DNA from: Thalassiosira profunda
Lineage: Eukaryota > Bacillariophyta > Thalassiosirophyceae > Thalassiosirales > Thalassiosiraceae
Direction: 5' to 3'
DNA length: 23,078 nt
Assembly (NCBI GenBank): GCA_036939355.1
Contig: JALLAP010000228.1
Location: 1 to 23,078, forward strand
Positions 8,639-17,164 of this stretch are shown in pieces (within the stretch, counting starts at the first letter, position 1; every line of letters starts with the position of its first letter). Both the position numbers and the translations under genes were made by a program. The notes under the pieces were generated by a model. The model was not told the DNA's origin and ran no database searches. It saw only the letters and a list, made by a program, of their open reading frames with translations.

Positions 8639-9220
8639 GCCGAGGCCTCCACTAGCCCAACATCCAATCCATCGCCTGATCCAACTCGCGCTCCCTCTGC
8701 GTCTTCATCGGTCAAGAGTCCAACGGTGTCGCCGAACGTTGTGTTGAGCCCCGGCCCTTCTGATATTTCCACCTCGGATTCATTTGAAGGGCCCACAACT
8801 TCACCGGTCGACCCGACAGCAAGCCCATCAGGCTCCAGTGTACCTCCAGTACCAACGGCCCCTCCGACCTCTCCAATAAGCTCGTCAGCCCCGACTGTTG
8901 ACGCGTTGAGCGCCGGTCCGACAGCAAGCCCGTCAGTGCCACTGACGACCGACGAGGACCCCACCGCCGGCACATCTAACCCAACGCAGGATACGCTTCC
9001 AACCGCTGCTCAGCCAAATAGTGCCCAGCCATCTGCAACACCGTCGAAGAGCCCGACGCAGAGTCCCCCTCCGCCGAATCCACCTCCTGTAACAACGCCT
9101 GGAGAAGCCGCCAGCCCAACAATTGGCGAGGCATCTGGGAGTGCAAAGACGAGTTTGAGCTCATTCTATTGCATCTTCGCGGTGGCAACGGTATTCGGAT
9201 TGAATGCAGTCACATGGTAA
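8639..9220 (+). CDS. Probable extra or alternative C-terminal exon of the sulfatase gene (Pro/Ser/Thr-rich with hydrophobic tail)
   Basis: The frame is open from the acceptor at 8638 for 193 codons to a stop at 9220. It encodes a mucin-like stretch rich in Thr, Ser and Pro (repeated PTASPS and SPT motifs), typical of O-glycosylated stalks. It ends in a hydrophobic segment (FYCIFAVATVFGLNAVTW) like a GPI-signal or membrane tail. No good start codon begins the frame, which supports an exon rather than a separate gene. The upstream donor must be in phase 0 in the last sulfatase exon; weak candidates are GTGATG at about 8398 and GTTGGC at about 8513. It may therefore be an alternative tail to the one ending at 8598. 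A separate small gene is the other possibility. Confidence 0.45.
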   Translation, partial: AEASTSPTSNPSPDPTRAPSASSSVKSPTVSPNVVLSPGPSDISTSDSFEGPTTSPVDPTASPSGSSVPPVPTAPPTSPISSSAPTVDALSAGPTASPSVPLTTDEDPTAGTSNPTQDTLPTAAQPNSAQPSATPSKSPTQSPPPPNPPPVTTPGEAASPTIGEASGSAKTSLSSFYCIFAVATVFGLNAVTW

Positions 9221-9290
9221 ATATAGAAAGAGGTCTACTCTGCTGACCATCCACTTCGCTTAATCAGATCTTCACAATCCGCACAAGCAA

Positions 9291-11622
9291 TCATGCCGCC
9301 ATCTTCCGCTTCTTTCTGCCGCTCCGTTTCTTCTTCTTCTCGCTCGTCCCCGCCGACGCCGCCCCCTTCTCGCGCAAGATGCTCTTGTCCGGGGTCCGGG
9401 TGACCGTATCCCACCGATCCTTGTCCAGCGTACGCACTGCCTTCATGCTCGCCTTGTGGGATTTGCAGTGGTTCATCGCGCCGAAGCTCACGCGTTTGGA
9501 GGCCGATGCCTCGCCTGCCACAGCCTCCTCGTTGTCCGAGTTTTCTGGGCTATCGACGACCTGATCGGGGCTGTGCATGGCCCGCGGATCGACCGAGGGT
9601 GGCGATTGTTGCTTCTTCTTCTTCTTTGATTTGGGCGTTTTCACCGCAGCCGACTCGTCAGCCTCATCTTCCACAGAGTCAGCATCGCGTTTCTTCCGTT
9701 TCTTCTTCTTCGACGACTTTGTTTTGAGAGTGGTCGCATTGGAGCTCTTTTCTTCTGACTGGGGCGTTTCAGGAGCATCATCGCCCTTGCTCTTTCTCTT
9801 CTTCTTGCTCTTTTTCTTCTTCGTTTCCGGCTCGTACTTTGTAACAGATGAAGTCACGTCCTCGCTCTCCTCAGGCGCTTCTGTCTCTCCGGCATCTGGC
9901 TCGTGGCGCGATTCCTGCCCTTCGTCACCCATTCCATCCACCTCCTCCTCATCGTCGCCATCCTCCTCCATGTGGCCCTCCAAATCGACGTCCTTCCCCG
10001 CCACGCGAATCTGACGCACGTACGTTTTGTGCATCTCGAAGAGCGACTTGCGGAACCGCTCGTCGGTATCCGCGTCGCCCGCCATGTCGAACAGGAACTG
10101 CGCCACGGTGCCCACGTGCACTTCCCCGAATATCAGGGCCTTCTCCTTTTCCTCCTCGCCCTCGCCCCCGTCGTCCTCTGCGAGCGCCACGGGGCTTACG
10201 ACGCTGTACTCATTCAGAAACTTTTCAAGCACCCGCTCCATCGCCCTCCGCTGGACCATCTTGTCCTCGGCATTCCCCGCCAATCCAAAAAATGGCTCGA
10301 GGCAGTCCAAGAACGTCGCCTCGGTCAGCGGCGTCTTTGCATCCGCATTCGCCTTCGCCAATTCGTCGACGCAAATGTCGATGAGGTGGTAGCGCAGCCC
10401 GTTCGTCAGGCCGGGGGCGTCGGACGACAGGCCCTCCTGGTAGAGGACGTCGTTGAAGAGCCGGATTATGCCCAGGTTCCACTGCCGTTGGGCCATGTAC
10501 TTGTACATCTGAGGCGCAATTGTAGCCAACAAAGAGTGAGTTGCAGTGGAATCTGCGCAATTGAAATGGAGTGTAGGGGCGTTTTGCTCACCTCGCCAAC
10601 CATGAACCGCACGGCCGTGTAGAACTTGTCCAAGCGGTGCTTGTCGACGTTCCCCCACTCCCGTCGCACGGTGGACAGGAACGTGGAGACGAAGAGCGAC
10701 ACGAGGTGTGCGCCCCGGCAGTGTGGTTCGTGCATCGCCTCGATGCGCTGCGCCTCCTCGTCTTCGGCTTGGGCGTCGTCTTCAAGCATGGCTTCGTCGT
10801 CTTCGGCTTCCAGCACATCCTCCTCCTCTCCTTCATCAGCGGAGCCCTCCTCCTCCTCTTCGTCACTGGCGTCACTAAGCACCTCCACAATCCGCATAGT
10901 ATCTCCATCCTCGTCTTCGAACTCCCCGTCCCCAAACACGTTGACCGCCAGCGCCCCCGCCCCTCCCACACCCACGTCACTATCGTCCTCCCATTCGTCC
11001 ACGAGGCGGAGGTACTCTTCCCCCGCGATCGTATCGTCCTCCTCGGTCCCCGCGAGGCACCACATGAGTTCGGCGAGGAGTTGCGACAGCTTGTCCTGGA
11101 CGGGGACCTTGTCGGCCATGTAGAGGGTGTACCACAGTCCCTGTTGGAAATAAACATCACATTGCAAACGTAAGATCACATCATGTGCACATCGCATGCA
11201 CACCGACACACAAATCACTTGCAGCCCCTGCTCACCTTCCACAATTTCAGCAGGTCCAGCTCGCTCAGACCCCTCCCGTTCCCAACCTCGCTCCGCGCTC
11301 GCAAATACTCCCGGAGCATCTTGACGGCCGCGTGGCGGGCCCGTTGGTCGGTCCCCCCGAGGAGCCGTCCGAACTTGATCTCGGGCGAGGACGGGTCGAG
11401 GCGCGGATCGAGAAGGTCGGCCGCCTTGGTGCCCCCACTTGCAGTTTTGCTCCGCTGCTTCTTGTCGTCGGCCAAGCCGGCGCAGGCGATGTAGGCTTTG
11501 GCCCGCGCCCCGGCCGATTGGATCCGGGGCTGTTGTTGCCACGTCGTGGACGGGTGGGAGCCGAGCGCGCGGCGCTGGCGCTTGGAGAGGGGCTGCTTGG
11601 CGCCGTCGTCCTCCATGGCCAT
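9291..11622 (-). CDS. RRP1: Ribosomal RNA processing protein RRP1 (Nop52 family)
   Basis: Exons 11236-11622, 10592-11140 and 9291-10508 join in phase 0 to 717 aa; introns are 95 and 83 nt. The N-terminal half carries the Nop52 signature: FGRLLGGTDQRARHAAVKML, then GLWYTLYMADKVPVQDKL spanning a splice junction, FLSTVRREWGNVDKHRLDKF and YRFM-type helices, and RYHLIDICVDEL in exon 3. Long acidic runs lie in exon 2 and mid exon 3. The C-terminal third is Lys-rich (nucleolar-type), with RVSF at 651-654 and RTPDKSILREKG near the end. RRP1 acts in the nucleolus in 60S subunit assembly (27S/ITS2 processing); that role is family knowledge. The start at 11622 (CCCATGGCCATGG) is preferred over a GTG at 11793; a second Met lies two codons on. 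It is divergent from the 11888 gene and convergent with the sulfatase. Confidence 0.85.
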
Positions 11623-11887
11623 GGGGGAGGCGTCGTTGTTGTTGATGATGAAGGCGTCGTTGTTGAGCGGTTGGTGAAGGGTTTGATTGTGTGGCGGGCG
11701 GGAGGTGTGGGTGAAATCGAATCGGCTGAAATGGGTGGTCGGGAGCTTGTCCACAAAGCTGGACAACTGTCGGACAAGCCGCGGACATCTCACTCCTTGT
11801 CCGTGCTCTCAGTGCGCTCCAGCCAACCCTTTCCGAAGCATCCGCGGGGGGCGGGCGAGTTGCTGGGGGCCGCAAGCGTACCTTTCG
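11623..11887. promoter_or_regulatory. Shared divergent upstream region (RRP1 / Arg-rich protein)
   Basis: Only 265 bp separate the two chosen start codons, so both promoters must lie here or overlap the genes. A GTTGTTGTT-type run lies at 11631-11645 near RRP1. No TATA-like box stands out. Confidence 0.4.
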
Positions 11888-14555
11888 ATGGCGTCCTGCG
11901 TGGCCGTCCTCGCGTGGGCCCTGGTGCTCGCGGCGGTTGGGCGCGGCTGGGGCCGACGCATCGACGTCAACCCATCAGTTGTAGCGAGGGGAACATCCAG
12001 CTGGAACCATCGCCCAGCGACGGCCTCACAGGACGCAGGGGGTGGTGGCCATCGTCGCCATCGCGCCGCGTTCATTTCCAATGCGCCGTCGGCCGTGACG
12101 AGGCATGAAGAGACGTCGCGGCGGAGGCTGGCGTTCCTCTCGAGCCTGATGCAAACACGCACACATCCCGCCTCCAACAAGCACAGCTATCAGCTATGCA
12201 TGGCAGCAGAAGACGACACAAAATCGTCCGACGAGGTCGACGAGGAATGCAGCCTCCAAAAATTGTACCAGGAGGTGCAAGAGGAGGATTCCGAGTGGTA
12301 CTACCGGACGTTTGCCAAGCTGCTCGACGAGGACGAGCCGGAGGTGTGCGAGGGTGGGGCGTCCCCTGAGGGAGTGGAGAGTGCTGAGTCTGACGATGGT
12401 GATGGGGAGAAGGCGAGTGGTGCTGCTGGGGAGAAGGAGGAGGGCATTGTTTCAAAGGGTGCACCCGAGATGCTGCAGAAGGTGGAGCACCCAGATGAGC
12501 AACTGCAACAGGCAAAAGCAGAGGGCTCGAAAGCATTAGATGGAGGAGAATCAATTGAAGCAGAGGCAACATCGGAAGAAAAGACGACGCCGGCTGGGGC
12601 CGAAAAGGAAACGCCCGAAATGCAACAATCGCAACAGCCAAGTGCTAGGGAGGACACGTCCAAAGCAGAGCGACGCACGCCCTCGCCTTCAGAACGTGCC
12701 GTTGACGAAGGAAGGCATTCCACGAGAAGAGATGATCAACAGTATGAGGATGAGGAAGGGGGAGAGGAGCTGGACGACGTTCCAACGCCACGGCCGCAAA
12801 GGAGTCAACCATCCGAGAAGGCACAGCCCCAAGCAGCATCTTCATCCCCGAAAATCGTGCGCCTGCGCAACACTTACACCAACGAGGTCGAGCCGCTGGG
12901 GTCCCTCGCCCAACTTGCAAAGCTTGGCTATTCCGAAAGAGAACTCGTCGTCCTCCGCCCGCAGGTGTTAGAATTGATCGCGGAGGATGGGATACCGCGG
13001 CCAGATAAGGGGTTGCCCAAGCGGTGGGTGCGGCTGAGTCGATTGGACGGGTACGGAGGGGAGGTGGAAGATGAGGACGACGAGGATGCCGATTGGGAGG
13101 TGGAGGTGGTTTCCAGAGAAGCTTCGGTGAACAAAATGAAGGAGCAAGCGATGCGAGGTCCGAGGGCAAGCCAGGGAGAGGCCGGTGATGAGCAGCCACC
13201 TGAGAAACCAGAGTCGGCAGCGAGAAAGGACGAGACAGAATCGCAACAAAGGGAGCAACCTCCGTTGCGAGAGAATCTAGAGGAGGTAGATGAGGAAGGA
13301 AGCAGTGAGCGTGTATCTAGTGAGGAGAGATACGATCGCACTGCAACGGATGACAACGATAGAGCCAGAGATCGTCTGCGGCGACCATCAAGGGCCAAGC
13401 AGAGTGATGTGTCAGATAGCCCCGACAGGAGATATGCCGAAGGCAGAGGAGACGAAGACGCCAGACGCCCAGCCCAGCGAAGGAGGCAGCGCGAATACGA
13501 CGAGTATGACGATTCGCCACCCAGGAGACCGCAACGCTCGCCACGTGACGAGCAGCCTAGAAGACAGCGCTCGCGGAGCGATGGGCAATCGAGAAGAAGG
13601 CGTCGTCCATCGGAGAGGGAACTACTCGTCGACCGTGGAAGCTACAGCGACGGCGCCGAGCCGCCAGGCAACCAATTCTGGATGAACCTGCCGACCTTTC
13701 GCGACTACCTGCGAAAAGAGGCGCAGCTGCGGCTTCAGATCCTGGGCCCGGATTGGAAGGAAAGCGTCCTCGACNGACTACCTGCGAAAAGAGGCGCAGC
13801 TGCGGCTTCAGATCCTGGGCCCGGATTGGAAGGAAAGCGTCCTCGACGAGAGCCGGTGGAGGTACGATCTGTACAAGACGTGGTTAACGATGCTGGACGA
13901 GGGCGTGGGCGAGAATTTATTGGATGACTATGTGGATCGACCGGCGCGGCCCTCGGAGAGAAGGAGGACGCCTCGATCTCGCAGTGAAAGAGATTACGAG
14001 GAGCCTTCTCCCAGGCCGCAGAGACCGCAACGAAGGCGACCGGAAAGAGACCTCGGCGATGACATTGACGAAGAGGATTACGGTCGGCAAAATCGGCGCA
14101 GCAGGTCGGGAGAGCAAAGACGCAGGAGGTCGTCGAGCGACTACGACAGCCGCCCACCGCCACCAAGACAGAATCGCAGCAAGTGGAAGAATTTCAATGA
14201 CTTGGAAGAATCGCTGCAGAGGACGCAAAGGGAGAGGAGGAGGCCACAGATCGATTACGAAGATGACAGAAGCTATGAGCCGCCGATGGATAAAGAAGAT
14301 GACTTATACCCTGACGAAGAGAGAGAATACGCCCCTCGACAGCGAAGACGCCGTCCGTCCGAGAGAAAAAGGAGGGCGTATGTCGAGCCTGAGGACGAGG
14401 AAGAGGAAGAGTATGGCGAGCAATCGAGGCAAAGTAGGCAGGGTCGCTCGAGACAGTATTCCGCCAGACACGAGGAGGAGAATTTCGATGAACCTCTGGA
14501 AGAGGAGGAGGCGGATGATGACACTTCCCAGCCAAAGAGGAGGGATTTACGATGA
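11888..14555 (+). CDS. Low-complexity Arg/Glu/Pro-rich protein with signal sequence and two conserved-looking segments
   Basis: With the duplicated 72 bp plus N removed the frame is 864 aa; as assembled it breaks at 13775. The start at 11888 is chosen because it opens a hydrophobic segment (MASCVAVLAWALVLAAVG); the same frame is open further upstream, to 11687, without such a signal. A basic Ser/Thr stretch follows, as in plastid leaders, but the cleavage site lacks a clear Phe, so targeting is uncertain. Most of the protein is acidic or Arg/Ser/Pro low complexity (RRPQRSPRDEQ, QRRRPERD). Two ordered-looking islands interrupt it: residues about 322-390 (KIVRLRNTYTNEVEPLG, LAKLGYSERELVVLRP) and about 597-656 (FWMNLPTFRDYLRKEAQLRL, then SRWRYDLYKTWLTMLDEGVG across the join). 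I do not recognise the family. It may be a plastid RNA-binding or scaffold protein, but that is a guess. Confidence 0.68.
13703..13847. repeat. 72-bp direct duplication around a single N (assembly join)
   Basis: Positions 13703-13774 and 13776-13847 are identical, separated by N at 13775. Collapsing one copy plus the N restores an open frame from 11888 to 14555, so this is an unmerged contig overlap and not a biological repeat. Confidence 0.9.
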
Positions 14556-14594
14556 TCAGTAAGCACGACACTTATTCTGCTCGATTTAACACTC

Positions 14595-16756
14595 TTAGAA
14601 TGCGCGCCCAAACAAAGCCATGTGGGTGGCTTCCTCGCCGCTGTAAAAGCACTTCTTCCCCTCGTGCATGCCCATCTCGTTCACGTCCGTGGGATAGCAT
14701 CGAATGGTCGCCTTGCACTCCTCCTTGATCTTTTCCTCATTCTCCGCGTCGCACTTCCATGGAACAAGGTACAGGCCAGGTCCCTCGTACTCGCTCGCCT
14801 CATCTGCTTCGAGGGCCACTTTCATCTCATCATAGGTTGCCATCATATTGATGCCCCCAGCGANCGCTCGCCTCATCTGCTTCGAGGGCCACTTTCATCT
14901 CATCATAGGTTGCCATCATATTGATGCCCCCAGCGAGGCGCTCCTTTGCGGAATCAAGGAGGTACTCTTGCAGGTTGTCCAGACCCTCTGACGCCTTTGC
15001 AGCAACCTCGTCGAGGGACACACCCTCCTTCCCTTCCGACCCCACTCTGTATTTGAACACGCACACTCCACTACTGACATCCCTTGGGCCCAGCTCAATA
15101 CGAAGTGGGACGCCCTTCCTCTCCCATTCAAAGTATTTCGCCCCATTTCGCATGTAGTCCCGGTCGTCCACTTTGACTTTCAGCCCAGCTCCCTTGAGAT
15201 CTGCCACCATCTTGTCCAACGCATTATTCAACGCCACCTTGCCCTCCTCGTCGTTCTTCTTGGGAGGGATGGGCACCACCACCACCTGCACTGGGGCTAC
15301 CCTCGGCGGAAGGACCAACCCTGCATCATCCGAGTGCGTCATGATCAGCGCCCCCAGCAGCCGCGTCGAGACACCCCACGAGGTACCCCACACGTCCTGC
15401 TGCTTGCCCTCCGCATCCTGGAACGTCACATCGAACGCCTTTCCAAAGCTCTGTCCCAAAAAGTGCGACGTCCCGCTCTGCAGCGCCCACCCGTTCTGCA
15501 TCAATGCCTCGATGGTGAACGTCTCTTCCGCTCCCGCAAAGCGTTCCGATGGACTCTTGGCCCCCTTCACCACCGGAATGGCCAACAGCTTTTCGCACAT
15601 GTCCGCGTACTGGTCAAGCATGGCCTTGGCGTCCTCTACCGCCCCCTCCGACGTGGCGTGGGCCGTATGGCCTTCCTGCCAGAGGAACTCCGAAGTCCGC
15701 AGGAACGGACGCGTGCGCATCTCCCACCGCATGACATTGGCCCACTGGTTCACCTTCAACGGCAAATCGCGGTGGCTGACGATCCACTTCTTGAACATGT
15801 TCCAAATCATCGTCTCGCTCGTCGGCCGTATGATCAGTGGATCTTCCAATTCCGCTTCCGGGTCGGCAATCAACCCTTCCTCACCTGCCCCCTCGGCCGT
15901 CAAACGATGGTGCGTCACGACGGCACACTCCTTTGCAAACCCATCCACGTGCTCCGCCTCCTTGCTCAGGAAGCTCNCGATGGTGCGTCACGACGGCACA
16001 CTCCTTTGCAAACCCATCCACGTGCTCCGCCTCCTTGCTCAGGAAGCTCTTGGGAATCAGCAGCGGAAAGTACGCATTCTCGGCCCCGTGGTCCTTGATG
16101 CGGGCGTCCAAATCGTTCCGGACGGAATCCCAGAGGGACATTCCCCAGGGCTTGATGACCATGCAGCCGCGGACGGGGGAGGTCTCGGCCAATCCGCAGA
16201 CGCGGATGAGGTCGTTGTACCACTTCGAGTAGTTCTCCGCGCGGGGGGTGATATAGTCCGATTCGGCGTCGTCACTCTGCTGCTTCTTCGGCTGCTGCTT
16301 TTGCTTCTGCTTTTGCTTCTGCGGTTTCTTCTTCTTGGGTGCCGCCGCCAACGTCGGGTCCAGCTCCGCCTTCAGCGCCAGCAGCTCTGTGACGTGGGGC
16401 GCCAAATCGTCCTTTGCTACGCCCTCGTCCTTCATGGCCCGGATGGCGTCGCCCTTCGCCTTGATTTGGGCCTCCAGCTCGGCCTTTCGCTCGTCGGTGA
16501 GGGCGGACGTTTCGGGCGAGGCGGTTTGGGACATGAACCGCGACAGGGGTGCACCGACATGTGATGTGCGCGGTATCCTGACATCTGCGCCTGCAAACAC
16601 CGGCGCGTGTCTCCTCGCCGGGGAAAGCGCCGCCCTCCGCGCGGCGGGGAGGAGCTGGAAGGCCCGCGTCATCGCGAGGGCGGCCATCAGGGCGACGAGA
16701 CCGAGCCGCACGTGGGTGGTGCCGCGAGCGGAGGATACCGCAGAACCGGGCGACAT
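14595..16756 (-). CDS. ProRS: Prolyl-tRNA synthetase with WHEP domain and plastid-type leader
   Basis: Collapsing two 73-nt assembly duplications gives a 671-aa intronless frame. It charges tRNA-Pro with proline. Residues 1-74 are a hydrophobic signal ending MTRAF (Phe33) plus a basic Ser/Ala/Arg transit-like stretch, arguing for plastid delivery. Met75 begins a protein of cytosolic type. Residues about 86-135 form a WHEP tRNA-binding helix-turn-helix, followed by a Lys/Gln linker ([14 protein letters not shown]). The class II core contains [13 protein letters not shown] (motif 1 region), IIRPTSE at 285-290 (proline-enzyme signature), RWE at 319-321 with [10 protein letters not shown] (motif 2 region), GTSHFLGQ, and [18 protein letters not shown] (motif 3 region). 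The C-terminus ends MALFGRAF as in the eukaryotic/archaeal-type enzyme. It is unusual for organelle delivery to use this type, although dual targeting is known in algae. The stop faces the neighbouring gene's stop 39 bp away. Confidence 0.92.
14792..14936. repeat. 72-bp direct duplication around a single N (assembly join) in ProRS
   Basis: Positions 14792-14863 and 14865-14936 are identical with N at 14864. One copy must be removed for the anticodon-binding/C-terminal region of ProRS to read through. Confidence 0.9.
15905..16049. repeat. Second 72-bp direct duplication around a single N in ProRS
   Basis: Positions 15905-15976 and 15978-16049 are identical with N at 15977. Collapsing them joins [20 protein letters not shown] to [11 protein letters not shown] in frame, as expected for ProRS. 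Confidence 0.9.
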
Positions 16757-17164
16757 AGGGCGAGTTTTCGTTGCAGCAGCGGCCACGGGATGGGCTACGG
16801 GATGAGCGCGAGCCGAGCGGGGTGGGCGGGCGGCGGCCAGCAGGGGTCGATGATGCGGAGGAGGAAGGGGCGCGCGGAGTGCGTCAGCGTGGCGCTTGAT
16901 AATTGCTTGTTGCAAAGGTTGACTCCTTCTGTCCCTCTTTCCCTCCTTTCCCCAGACACACAGAAGAAGGCAAGTTGCTCTCCTGTCCTCTTCCAAACAA
17001 TGCTTCGGTGCAAGCTGCGCTTTCATTGACAGATGGCTGGGTAACAAGCTTACAAACATTTCCCTATAGCTACACATTTGCCCTGGGATGGACATGATCG
17101 CAAGACCTGATGCATCCACTCTTCTGTGCACAAAAGACCCACCCGACAAACAAAAAACGGCAGA
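16757..17164. promoter_or_regulatory. ProRS upstream region
   Basis: These 408 bp separate the ProRS start from the extended 3' end of the upstream minus-strand gene. A TTGCAAAGG-type motif at about 16909 resembles those found near other starts in this window. No gene or structured RNA was recognised. Confidence 0.35.

Noticed and set aside
9903..10622. Plus-strand frames opposite RRP1
   Set aside because: They mirror acidic and Lys-rich codons of RRP1, whose splicing and family motifs are convincing.
13703..16049. The three 72-bp direct duplications as real tandem repeats
   Set aside because: All are exactly 72 bp, all flank one N, and all disrupt genes that become intact when one copy is removed. 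They are assembly joins.
16290..16325. TGCTTTTGCTTC repeat as a regulatory microsatellite
   Set aside because: It encodes the Lys/Gln linker of ProRS in frame, so it is coding low complexity.
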